This document shows positions 38,508 to 46,506 of a stretch of 64,000 nucleotides of DNA, in pieces. The translations under genes and the position numbers were made by a program. Under the pieces are notes generated by a model. The model was not told where the DNA came from, ran no database searches, and saw only the letters and a program-made list of their open reading frames with translations. Each line of letters begins with the position of its first letter. Position 1 is the first letter of the stretch. Source of the DNA: Rhodothermales bacterium. GTDB lineage: Bacteria > Bacteroidota > Rhodothermia > Rhodothermales > JANQRZ01. The stretch lies in contig JANQRZ010000003.1 in NCBI GenBank assembly GCA_028284265.1, positions 124,001-188,000 of the forward strand, given 5' to 3'.

Positions 38508-39172
38508 TGGATACTCCGCTCGATGCTGTCGAAGTCCGCGTTGTCAGTGCGCTCGCCGAGAAGGCGCTCGCCACGCCGGACTATTACCCGATGACGCTCA
38601 ACAGCCTCATCGCCGCGTGCAATCAGAAGACCGGGCGCGACCCGGTGATGGACCTCGACGAGCACGCCGTAGCCGCCGCGCTCGATAGTCTGATGCGGCG
38701 CGGGCTGGCCGGGACGAGCGAGGGGGTCGGGAGCCGCGTGACGAAATACCGCCACCTCCTCAATCACCACCTCGGTCTCGACGAGGCGAGTGGTGCTGCG
38801 CTCGCCGTGCTGATGCTGCGCGGACCGCAGACCGTCGGCGAGGTGCGGGGGCGGACGGGACGGATGCACGAGTTTGCGTCGCTCGAAGTCGCCGAGACTG
38901 TGTTGCACAACCTCGCCGAACGCGATGAGCCGCTGGTGATGGAACTGCCGGTACAGCCGGGCCGGAAGGAGGCACGCTGGGCGCATCTTCTGGCAGGTGC
39001 TCCAGAGGTCGAAGAAGGGGAGGCATCGTCGCCAGCGTTCTCTCCGGCTATGCAGTCGGCGCGGGCGAAAGGGGACAGAGTGGCAGCGCTCGAGGAGCGT
39101 GTCGAAACGCTTGAAGTTGAGCTTCAGGCATTGCGCGAGGCGTTCAGTAATTTCCGGCTTCAGTTTGAATAG
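38507..39172 (+). CDS. YceH/DUF480-family protein
   Basis: A 221-residue protein of the YceH (UPF0502) family with its two winged-helix domains: VRVVSALAEKALATPDYYPMTLNSL (residues about 10-34), NQKTGRDPVMDLDE and LMLRGPQTVGEVRGRTGRMHEF. The C-terminal 30 residues are a short coiled coil (RVAALEERVETLEVELQALR). Its biochemical role is not established. It overlaps the pseudouridine synthase by one base and is probably co-translated. Confidence 0.9.
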   Translation: MDTPLDAVEVRVVSALAEKALATPDYYPMTLNSLIAACNQKTGRDPVMDLDEHAVAAALDSLMRRGLAGTSEGVGSRVTKYRHLLNHHLGLDEASGAALAVLMLRGPQTVGEVRGRTGRMHEFASLEVAETVLHNLAERDEPLVMELPVQPGRKEARWAHLLAGAPEVEEGEASSPAFSPAMQSARAKGDRVAALEERVETLEVELQALREAFSNFRLQFE

Positions 39173-39259
39173 GGCTAGGTTTTGCTGGATTGAGGAGGTG
39201 TGACATAACGGTGGCATTGGGGTGTGGTATCCTGTGGCGTTAACCAGCCGGAGGATCCC

Positions 39260-39862
39260 ATGGAAAACACCACCCACACGGCCATCGAGCCGACGAACGA
39301 GCAGATTGCCGAGGTACTCGGCCAGATGGCAGACGTGCTCGAAGAACGAGGTGCCAACCCGTACCGTATCGGAGCTTATCACGCCGCGGCGAAGACGATC
39401 CGCGAGCATGATGAATCGCTCGCCGAGGTCTACGCCGAGCATGGCGTCAACGCGCTCATGGACTTGCCCGGCGTCGGCGAGAGCCTGAGCGCTCACATCG
39501 CTCGCTACATCGAAACGGGTCAGCTTGGTCGTCGCACCCGTGACGATGATGCCTTTGACCCCGTCGTGCTCTTCGCCTCGGTGCCCGGCATCAGCCGGAA
39601 GCTGGCACGGCAGGTCGTTGACGACCTCGGCGTGACCACGCTCGATGCGCTCGAGCGGGCGGCCTACGACGGTCGCCTTGCGGGTGTCAAAGGCGTCGGG
39701 CAGCAGACCATCGCGGCGCTGCGGCTCCAACTGAATAGCTTGCTCCAGTGGACCGCGCTCGACCGGCGGCAGCGCGTCCGCCGCAACGCCTATCGCTTGG
39801 CTCCGTTGTCTGAGTCCGAGCCAGCACCGCGCCCGACCTTTTCGCTGCGGCGGGCAGCGTGA
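39260..39862 (+). CDS. PolX N-terminal-like helix-hairpin-helix protein
   Basis: A 200-residue protein with the N-terminal layout of family X DNA polymerases: an 8-kDa-like domain (IAEVLGQMADVLEERGANPYRIGAYHAAAKTI, residues about 14-46), a first HhH (LMDLPGVGESLSAHIA) and a second (VKGVGQQTIAALRL). The polymerase and PHP domains are absent, so it is a stand-alone DNA-binding module, perhaps in repair. ATG 39260 has GGAGGA just upstream; an earlier in-frame start at 39224 is not needed. Confidence 0.78.
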   Translation: MENTTHTAIEPTNEQIAEVLGQMADVLEERGANPYRIGAYHAAAKTIREHDESLAEVYAEHGVNALMDLPGVGESLSAHIARYIETGQLGRRTRDDDAFDPVVLFASVPGISRKLARQVVDDLGVTTLDALERAAYDGRLAGVKGVGQQTIAALRLQLNSLLQWTALDRRQRVRRNAYRLAPLSESEPAPRPTFSLRRAA

Positions 39863-39868
39863 GGAGCC

Positions 39869-39935
39869 GGGCAGAGACCTAGGTCTGCCCCTACGATCAG
39901 CAACGTATCGTAGGGGCGACCCCATGTGGTCGCCC
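39869..39935. repeat. Composite of three adjacent palindromes
   Basis: Three hairpins abut: GGGCAGAGACC/GGTCTGCCC (39869-39890), CTACGAT/ATCGTAG (39891-39913) and GGGCGACC/GGTCGCCC (39914-39935). The first core matches the palindrome at 37768-37789. Confidence 0.7.
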
Positions 39936-39961
39936 TGATCGGTTTGCCCCTTGCTCAAGAA

Positions 39962-41032
39962 TCACGCGCCGCGCTGTCCGGCGAAGTCGAGGAAGCGGGC
40001 GGCGACAGCTTGCGCGAGGGCAGGGGAGTTGCCCCACGCCCGGTTGCTAGCGATCACGTTGAGCGTCCGGCCCGACTCGATGGTGCGGTAGGCGAGCGCC
40101 GTCGCTTCGTCGATCATCTGGCGAGCCTGCTTCGTCTCTGCCAGTTCCGGCGCTGGGCCCTCGAATGGATACGCGGCTGCGAACGACTCAGCATAGGGCA
40201 TCCCGCGTGGACTGAGAAGCCGGAGCACTACGTTGCCGTCCGCTGCCGTGAGTCGCCCGCCAGTGCGCTCCCACTGCTCCTTGATCGACGGGAGGTACTG
40301 CCAGTGGCTGAACACGAAGCCGAGGCCGCGTGCTTCGAGCCAGTCTACGTAGGCCGGGACGATCAGGTGCGGCGAGCGCACTTCGAGGTGGGTCTGCACC
40401 TCATCGGGCACATCGCGGAAGAACCCATCGAGATTGGCGACGAACGCTTCGGGGTCGGGGCTTTCGGCGACGCGGGTGTATTCCTGCTCGAAGAGGATAC
40501 CGCGCAGCCGGTCGCCGAGAAGCTCGACCGCCGGATCTAGGAACTGTTGGGTGTAGCTGCCCGCGTCGAGGTAGGTCGGGTTTTCCTCATAGCGCGGGCC
40601 GCCCTTGCCGCCGCGCCGCAGCGTCCGGGCCGCGAACGCCTGCGGGGCTTTCAGGAGGAAACGGGCGTTGGCGGGCGTGTGCTCGGCGTATTGCTGGAGG
40701 ACGAAGTAGTTGCTGCCCGGTTCGCCATCGCCTTCAAGCAAGGGGCGGTAGAACGTGAAGTCGATTTCGAGCACTGAGAAGTGCGCGAAGTAATCGACCA
40801 CTGACGCAATCGGAAGCTGACGATCCTCGAAGGTCTGGCCGCCGAGTTTTTTCTTCTTGGTCTGCACCTCAGTTCGCCACCGCTCGGGATAGACCTGCCC
40901 GATCCATCCGGCATAGCGGTCTGAGGCCGTGCCGAAGGCGAGGCGGGGATGGACGTGCCGGAAGTCGTAGCGAGCGAGGTCGGTGCGGCGTTCGTCCGGG
41001 GTACGCGGAGCGTCGGCTGAGGCGTCAGGCAT
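39962..41032 (-). CDS. DUF72-family protein
   Basis: A 356-residue protein of the DUF72 (YecE-like) TIM-barrel group: LAFGTASDRYAGWIGQVYP at the start, VVDYFAHFSVLEIDFTFYRP, FLLKAPQAF and VRSPHLI, typical of the family. Function is unknown, although a metal-dependent hydrolase role has been suggested from the fold. Its start overlaps the end of the upstream gene by eight bases. ATG 41032 is preferred over 41080. Confidence 0.82.
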   Translation of the reverse strand: MPDASADAPRTPDERRTDLARYDFRHVHPRLAFGTASDRYAGWIGQVYPERWRTEVQTKKKKLGGQTFEDRQLPIASVVDYFAHFSVLEIDFTFYRPLLEGDGEPGSNYFVLQQYAEHTPANARFLLKAPQAFAARTLRRGGKGGPRYEENPTYLDAGSYTQQFLDPAVELLGDRLRGILFEQEYTRVAESPDPEAFVANLDGFFRDVPDEVQTHLEVRSPHLIVPAYVDWLEARGLGFVFSHWQYLPSIKEQWERTGGRLTAADGNVVLRLLSPRGMPYAESFAAAYPFEGPAPELAETKQARQMIDEATALAYRTIESGRTLNVIASNRAWGNSPALAQAVAARFLDFAGQRGA

Positions 41033-42149
41033 GGGGGGGCGTCGTGGGCGGAGTTGCCTCGACGCCGTTCGACCCGCCACCGTTCCGGTTGGCGAACCGG
41101 CGCTTGACGGCCAAGGCGGTCATGATGAATCCGACCGCGATGAAGAAGTGGTAGGCCATCAGCCGCCACGTCAGGAGCGTCGGCCCGACGATGGCCTTCG
41201 GGATAAGTGGGGCGAGGAAGAGGACGTACAGCCCTTCGATACCGCCCGAGCCGCCGGGCGTCGGGACCGCCATCGCTGTCAGCATCATCGCGCCGGTGCG
41301 GACGAGGAACGTAAAGCTGTCGAGCAGGGGATAGACACTCAGCACGATCAGCAGTAGGGTGCAGTAGCGCGTCAGCCAGATGCCCGCCGACCAGAAGAAC
41401 CCGGCGATGAAGAAGGTCGGCGGCTGCCCGCGCAGCACGGCGGCCCGCTTGCGTAGCTCGACGAGTTCGCGCCGGACTCGGCCCTCGAACCGGCGCAGCC
41501 ACTTCCGCCGCACGATCCAGGTCGCCACGCTCTCCAGAATCTGCGGGCGGATGACGGTGGCGTAGGCGAAGAAGCACGCCCACAGCATCATCACGATGAA
41601 ATAGGCCGTGAGGGTTCCGGTGCCAGCGATCCCAAGTGCTGGGGGAAACACGTCGATGAACGCCGAGGAGATCAGGATGAGCGGGATCGAGACAGCGAAC
41701 CAGATCTGGTCCATCAGCATCGAGAACAGCATGATCGCCGTCGCCTCGCCGACCGGGATGCGGTTGTCCTTCGCCACGAAGTACGCCGCGAGTGGGGCAC
41801 CGCCCACCGCCGAGGGCGTCACCGCCGACATAAAGTCCCACGCAATCGCCCCGCGCATCCCGCCGACGAGCGAGATCGTGCCGTGCGAGATGTAGCGTAG
41901 CCGACTGCCGCCCAGCAGAATCCGCACGCCCACGGTGCCGAATGCGAGCCAGAGCAGCCCCGCGTTCAATCCCCGCGCCATCTGCCCCAGCGTGTCCGGC
42001 TCCCAAGTGAAATAGAGCACCAGCCCGAGCACGGAGACGCTCAGCAGCACGGGCACCACCAAGCCGCGCAGCGAAGGCGAACGGCTTTCCTCAGTCTCCG
42101 GCTCGGCAGGGAGCACCGGGGTATCGGTCGTGTTCGGGGGGGAGGACAT
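41025..42149 (-). CDS. Flippase-like/UPF0104-family membrane protein
   Basis: A 374-residue polytopic membrane protein of the lysylphosphatidylglycerol synthase transmembrane (UPF0104/flippase-like) group. Visible motifs are LRYISHGTISLVGGMRGAIAWDFMSAVTPSAVGGAP, read in successive pieces, and TAMAVPTPGGSGGIEG near the C-terminus. There are about eight hydrophobic segments after a short Pro/Glu-rich cytoplasmic N-terminus. It may move a lipid across the membrane; no aminoacyl-transferase domain is attached. An ATG at 42197 is an alternative start. Confidence 0.8.
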   Translation of the reverse strand: MSSPPNTTDTPVLPAEPETEESRSPSLRGLVVPVLLSVSVLGLVLYFTWEPDTLGQMARGLNAGLLWLAFGTVGVRILLGGSRLRYISHGTISLVGGMRGAIAWDFMSAVTPSAVGGAPLAAYFVAKDNRIPVGEATAIMLFSMLMDQIWFAVSIPLILISSAFIDVFPPALGIAGTGTLTAYFIVMMLWACFFAYATVIRPQILESVATWIVRRKWLRRFEGRVRRELVELRKRAAVLRGQPPTFFIAGFFWSAGIWLTRYCTLLLIVLSVYPLLDSFTFLVRTGAMMLTAMAVPTPGGSGGIEGLYVLFLAPLIPKAIVGPTLLTWRLMAYHFFIAVGFIMTALAVKRRFANRNGGGSNGVEATPPTTPPHA

Positions 42150-42304
42150 AGGCAGAGCGAAATCGGCCCCGAAAGGTAGGCGGGAGCGCTGTTTCATGGG
42201 GAGAAGAGGCGCGGAAGAGTAGCGATCACCGATTCGTTGCCCGTGATGACGATGCGGTGTCAGTCGAGAAGGTGTACTTTTAGCACACGCCGACTTTCCC
42301 ACCT

Positions 42305-43120
42305 ATGTCTCGCGCCGACCTCCATACGCACACGACGGCTTCCGACGGGCGTTTGTCCCCGCCGGGTCTCGTCGAGAAGGCGCACCTGCGGGGCCTATCG
42401 GTGCTCTCGATCACGGACCACGACACACTCGCGGCCTACCCTACAGCCTCCTTCGCCGCCGAACGCTACGGCATCGAACTGATTCCCGGCGTCGAGTTGA
42501 GCGCCAACGTGCGCGGGACGGACGTTCACTTACTCGGCTACGGGTTTGACCTCGACGATGCCGGGTTGCGGGCGCACCTCGCGCAGTACCGGGAGGAGCG
42601 GCAGGAGCGTGCCGAGGAGATCGTAGATCGACTGACAGAGATTGGTCGGCCTATCGAACTCGACCGCGTGCTAGACTTTGCGGCTGGTGGGACGGTGGGA
42701 CGTCCCCACATCGCCCGAGCGCTCGTTGAGGCCGGATACGCCGGGACCGTGCAGGGCGCGTTTGTGCAGTACATCGGCGACGGGGCACCCGCGTTCGTGC
42801 CGAAGGGTAAGGCGTCAGCGGAAGAGTTGATCGAACTCGTCCACACGGCAGGCGGCGTCTGCGTGCTCGCACATCCCGGAACATGGGTGCAGGTCCGCTT
42901 CGCCGAACACCTCGCGTCGGTCGGCCTCGACGGGATCGAGACGGTCCACCCGTCGCATGACGACGACGTAAGGGAGCACTGGCGTGCCGTTACCCGGCGT
43001 CTCGGCTTGTTCGAGACGGGCGGGTCCGACTATCACGGGTTCAATCCGCGAGACGACGAGCGTTTCGGGCAGTACACAGTGCCCGTCGAGCGGGCGATCC
43101 CGCTGCGCCGAGCGGCCTGA
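42305..43120 (+). CDS. PHP-domain phosphoesterase
   Basis: A 271-residue metal-dependent hydrolase with all PHP motifs: DLHTHTTASDG, ITDHDT, PGVELS, AHPG and GGSDYHG. It is the length of the YciV/3',5'-nucleotide bisphosphate phosphatase (RNase AM) type, which trims RNA 5' ends and hydrolyses pAp. It does not carry a polymerase domain. Confidence 0.9.
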   Translation: MSRADLHTHTTASDGRLSPPGLVEKAHLRGLSVLSITDHDTLAAYPTASFAAERYGIELIPGVELSANVRGTDVHLLGYGFDLDDAGLRAHLAQYREERQERAEEIVDRLTEIGRPIELDRVLDFAAGGTVGRPHIARALVEAGYAGTVQGAFVQYIGDGAPAFVPKGKASAEELIELVHTAGGVCVLAHPGTWVQVRFAEHLASVGLDGIETVHPSHDDDVREHWRAVTRRLGLFETGGSDYHGFNPRDDERFGQYTVPVERAIPLRRAA

Positions 43121-43198
43121 GGGCACAGCCTACCGACTTGCGGGACGGTGCATTGTGCGTATACTCCCGGCTCCAGAAATCTAAGGTCCAACTTCTCC

Positions 43199-43663
43199 AT
43201 GCCGAACATCATCGAAGGATCGCTTGTCGCTTCGGACGCCCGGTTTGCCATCGTGGCCGGGCGCTTCAATGAGTTCATCACGCACGCGTTGGTGGATGGG
43301 GCGCTCGACGCGCTGGGTCGCCACGGGGCGGACCTCGATACGGTGGACGTGGCGTGGTGTCCGGGGGCCTTCGAGATTCCACTGGTCGCCAAGAAGATGG
43401 CTGGTTCTGGTACCTATGACGCCGTGATCTGCCTCGGGGCTGTGATTCGCGGCGCGACCTCGCACTACGACTTCGTTGCTGGCGGTGTCGCCTCGGGCAT
43501 CGCCGACGCTTCGCTCAGTACCGGCGTGCCCGTCCTCTTCGGCGTCCTCACAGTCGATTCCATCGAGCAGGCCATCGAGCGTGCCGGAACGAAGGCGGGC
43601 AACAAGGGAGCCGAGGCCGCTGCCGGGGCTATTGAGATGGTCAACCTGCTGCGCCAACTGTAA
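43199..43663 (+). CDS. ribH: 6,7-dimethyl-8-ribityllumazine synthase
   Basis: A 154-residue enzyme for the penultimate step of riboflavin synthesis. Key motifs are [41 protein letters not shown] and [24 protein letters not shown] 43199 is at the expected position; the open frame upstream is not conserved. No other riboflavin gene is in the window. Confidence 0.95.
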   Translation: MPNIIEGSLVASDARFAIVAGRFNEFITHALVDGALDALGRHGADLDTVDVAWCPGAFEIPLVAKKMAGSGTYDAVICLGAVIRGATSHYDFVAGGVASGIADASLSTGVPVLFGVLTVDSIEQAIERAGTKAGNKGAEAAAGAIEMVNLLRQL

Positions 43664-43808
43664 ACATCGGTCTAGGTCTGGGCCTCGCCTGTTCGTAGAT
43701 TCTATTTCCACTCAACACGCGCTGCATCGGACCATTCGTTACGCCCCAGCCAACCGCACGCAGCCTCGGTGCCCGTCGCGGTTCAATGTTAACCCTGGAG
43801 CCTTTCCG

Positions 43809-46151
43809 ATGCGCTTGTTCGCTTTCCTCCTGCCCCTCTTCCTCGTTGCGGCAGCCTCCCCTGCCTCTGCTCAGAACGACCGCTGGCAGGCATTCCCCTC
43901 GCTCCGAAACGCCCAAGCCGTGACGGCCTCAGACGAGGCCCTCTGGGTCGGTACCGACGGTGGAGTGTACCGCTATGCACCCGACACGGGTGAGGTCGAG
44001 CGGTTTACGCCCGTCGAGGGGTTGAGCGGCGTGGACGTAGAGGCCATCACCTACGATGCTGCCCGAGACGTGGTGTGGGTCGGTTATCCAGATGGGGCGC
44101 TAGACCGGGTGGATACAGCCTCGGGCGAGGTGCAGTCCTTTTTCGAGATCGCCCAGGCCGACCGCTTCAACGCCCGCGGCATCAATCGCATCGATGTGGA
44201 AGCCGACTCGCTCTTGATCTCGACTGAGTTCGGCGTGGTCGTCTTCGACGCGATACGCGGCGAAGTGCGAGATACCTATGAGCGCTTCGGTACACTCCCC
44301 GGTGGGACCGAGGTGGGCGACGCGCTTGTTGCGCCGCTACCGGACGGTCAACCGGGTCTCTGGGTCGGGACGAGAGAAGGCATCGCTTATGCGTCGCTCA
44401 GTGCACCTAACCTGCGCGAGCCTTCGGCATGGACAGTGGATGTTGGCAGCCCAGCGAATGTGCTCAGTCTTGCAATATTCGGTGGAAGGGTCTTCGCTGG
44501 TACAGAGCAAATTGATAGCGATCAAACCGGCGGGGCGTTTAGACAGCGGTACGATGGTACATGGGAGGCACTTATTGCCCAAGGGACGATCCCTAGCCTC
44601 TTTACCGCTCAGGACCGGCTTGTCATTGTTGCTAGTTTTAGATTGCTTCTCATCAATCAGGATCAAGTGGTTGAGCAGGTCCGAGTTGACCAGCTTGCTG
44701 CGATGCAGGGTGGTGCTCTTGGGCCAGACGGTCATGTCTGGTTAGGGGATCAGTTTGAGGGACTAATTGCGCTATCCGACTTGGGCGGTGTGGAGGATGG
44801 TGCTATTTCTTCTGTGCTCCAACTTATTCCTGACGGTCCTTTGACGAACACTCTCCTGTCGCTCGACGTGGCGCCGACGGGTACGGTATGGACGGGTTTC
44901 GACTTGACGAACCAGCAGGTCAATGGGTTTGGTCGTTTCGATGGGGCGACGTGGGACAACTTCTCGCTCGGCAACGGGGCCTTGCCTGACCGTGCCGCGA
45001 TCACCGTCACCCATGTTGGCAGTCTCGGCAATGTGTGGTTTGGTTCCGGCGACACACGGCGGGGTGTAGGCGTGTTTCAAGTCACGCCCGATGAGAGAAT
45101 CGTGCAGTATGTCTCCGAGAACTCAAGCCTGCTCCAGTCGAGCTCGAATGATCCGAACTACATCGTGACGGCGGGGCTGGACACAGATGAAGATGGTCAG
45201 CTCTGGGTGTCCAACCGCTTTGCCTCTCTGCCGCTGCACGTTCGCGCACCCGATGGGACGTGGGTCGGCCTGGACCGTCCCAGCAATGTGCCGACCGCGA
45301 TCAGCTATGACAAGGTGTACGTCGATTCCTTCGGGCAGAAGTGGATCACGGGGCATCGGGGTGATGGCTTTCTCGTGCTGGATACCGGGGCTGATCCACT
45401 CGATGCCAGCGATGACCGTGCAGCGCTTGTTCGGAGTACAGGGTCCGTCGGGACCGGGCTGCCAAGCGATGAGGTGAATGCGATCATCGAAGACCGGAGT
45501 GGGCGCATCTGGCTCGGAACAGATCGCGGCCTCGCCACGGTTTTCTCGCCCGGCTCGATCTTCGTCGGCGATCCGGTGCAGCAGGTGACGTGGGCACGGA
45601 CCCCAGATGGGGCCTCGTTCTTCCTCCGCGACCTCCGCATCTTAGACATCGCTGTAGACCCGGCGGACAGGAAGTGGTTGGCCTCCGATGCCGGGGTCTG
45701 GCTTCTCAACGCCGAAGGCAACGAGGTCATCGCCAACTTCACCGTCGAGAACTCACCGCTGCCCTCGAATGTGATCGTCGCTGTGGAGGTAGACGAGGCC
45801 AGTGGGGCGGTCTACTTCGCCACGAGCGGCGGTTTGTACCGTTACGAAGGTGATTCTATCGCGCCTTCGCCGACGGCGGAGGACCTGTTCATCTATCCCA
45901 ACCCGGTTCGAGCCGACGGTGGAGCCTTGCCAGAGGTCGCCATCACTGGCCTCGTGGACGATGCCGATGTCCGCGTACTCACCATTGACGGGCAGGTGGT
46001 GGCCTCATTCCAGACGCGGGGTGGCAGCGTTCGCTGGGACGGGCGCGATCAGCGAACGGGTAACCTTGTGCCGTCGGGTGTCTACATCGTGGCAGCCGCT
46101 GGGCAGAATGGCGAGGGGACAGCCTACGGCAAGATCGCGGTGATCCGCTAG
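43809..46151 (+). CDS. porZ: PorZ-like two-propeller T9SS component
   Basis: A 780-residue exported protein with a 22-residue signal peptide ending SPASAQ. It starts WQAFPSLRNAQAVTASDEA and continues with propeller blades such as LWVGTDGGVYRYAPDTG, VWVGYPDGALDRVD, IWLGTDRGLATVF and KWLASDAGVWLLN, which read as two beta-propellers. It ends in a T9SS-type C-terminal domain (FIYPNPVRADG, VPSGVYIVAAAG, residues about 695-780). Size and domain order match PorZ, the surface-exposed T9SS component that helps sortase attach anionic lipopolysaccharide to cargo. A plain two-component-type propeller cargo protein is the alternative. The part at about 44.45-44.85 kb has lower GC than the rest. Confidence 0.75.
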   Translation: MRLFAFLLPLFLVAAASPASAQNDRWQAFPSLRNAQAVTASDEALWVGTDGGVYRYAPDTGEVERFTPVEGLSGVDVEAITYDAARDVVWVGYPDGALDRVDTASGEVQSFFEIAQADRFNARGINRIDVEADSLLISTEFGVVVFDAIRGEVRDTYERFGTLPGGTEVGDALVAPLPDGQPGLWVGTREGIAYASLSAPNLREPSAWTVDVGSPANVLSLAIFGGRVFAGTEQIDSDQTGGAFRQRYDGTWEALIAQGTIPSLFTAQDRLVIVASFRLLLINQDQVVEQVRVDQLAAMQGGALGPDGHVWLGDQFEGLIALSDLGGVEDGAISSVLQLIPDGPLTNTLLSLDVAPTGTVWTGFDLTNQQVNGFGRFDGATWDNFSLGNGALPDRAAITVTHVGSLGNVWFGSGDTRRGVGVFQVTPDERIVQYVSENSSLLQSSSNDPNYIVTAGLDTDEDGQLWVSNRFASLPLHVRAPDGTWVGLDRPSNVPTAISYDKVYVDSFGQKWITGHRGDGFLVLDTGADPLDASDDRAALVRSTGSVGTGLPSDEVNAIIEDRSGRIWLGTDRGLATVFSPGSIFVGDPVQQVTWARTPDGASFFLRDLRILDIAVDPADRKWLASDAGVWLLNAEGNEVIANFTVENSPLPSNVIVAVEVDEASGAVYFATSGGLYRYEGDSIAPSPTAEDLFIYPNPVRADGGALPEVAITGLVDDADVRVLTIDGQVVASFQTRGGSVRWDGRDQRTGNLVPSGVYIVAAAGQNGEGTAYGKIAVIR

Positions 46152-46267
46152 TGTCGGACACCGGGGCACTTTGAACGAATTTTCGCGTGACCATGTCCCG
46201 GAACAGTTGAACCAGCGAAGGCAGTTCGCGTATCTTGCTCACTCTACGCCATGCGCGTGGAGCGCAT

Positions 46268-46345
46268 GGTGGCTGTAGCTCAGTTGGTTAGAGCGCCGGA
46301 TTGTGGTTCCGGAGGTCGCGGGTTCAATTCCCGTCAGCCACCCCA
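46268..46345 (+). tRNA. tRNA-His (GTG)
   Basis: The cloverleaf folds with acceptor GTGGCTG/CAGCCAC, D-arm AGCTCAGTTGGTTAGAGC, anticodon loop TTGTGGT with anticodon GTG at 46303-46305, and T-arm GCGGGTTCAATTCCCGT. An extra 5' G at 46268 faces C73, the histidine identity pair. The CCA end is encoded. Confidence 0.97.
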
Positions 46346-46393
46346 CTCGGTCGGACGGGCTCGCCCAAGCGATCTCTGCTCCGCTGAGTCCAT

Positions 46394-46466
46394 GCCGCGT
46401 TCGTCTAGGGGTTTAGGACGCCGCCCTTTCACGGCGGTAACACGGGTTCAAATCCCGTACGCGGTA
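46394..46466 (+). tRNA. tRNA-Glu (TTC)
   Basis: The cloverleaf folds with acceptor GCCGCGT/ACGCGGT, anticodon loop CTTTCAC with anticodon TTC at 46428-46430, and T-arm ACGGGTTCAAATCCCGT. The first pair is G1-U72, and the sequence after the discriminator A is CAG, so CCA must be added by enzyme. Confidence 0.95.
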
Positions 46467-46468
46467 CA

Positions 46469-46505
46469 GGCCCCGAGCTGCTCCGGTAGCTCGGGGCCTT
46501 CTGTA
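46469..46505 (+). terminator. Intrinsic terminator after the tRNA pair
   Basis: GGCCCCGAGCT (46469-46479) pairs perfectly with AGCTCGGGGCC (46488-46498) and is followed by TTCTGTA. It starts three bases after the tRNA-Glu and also faces the end of the aldehyde dehydrogenase on the other strand. Confidence 0.85.
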
Positions 46506-46506
46506 T

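Noticed and set aside
39869-39935. Possible CRISPR array
   Set aside because: The palindromes are adjacent and differ from one another, with no regular spacers and no cas genes.
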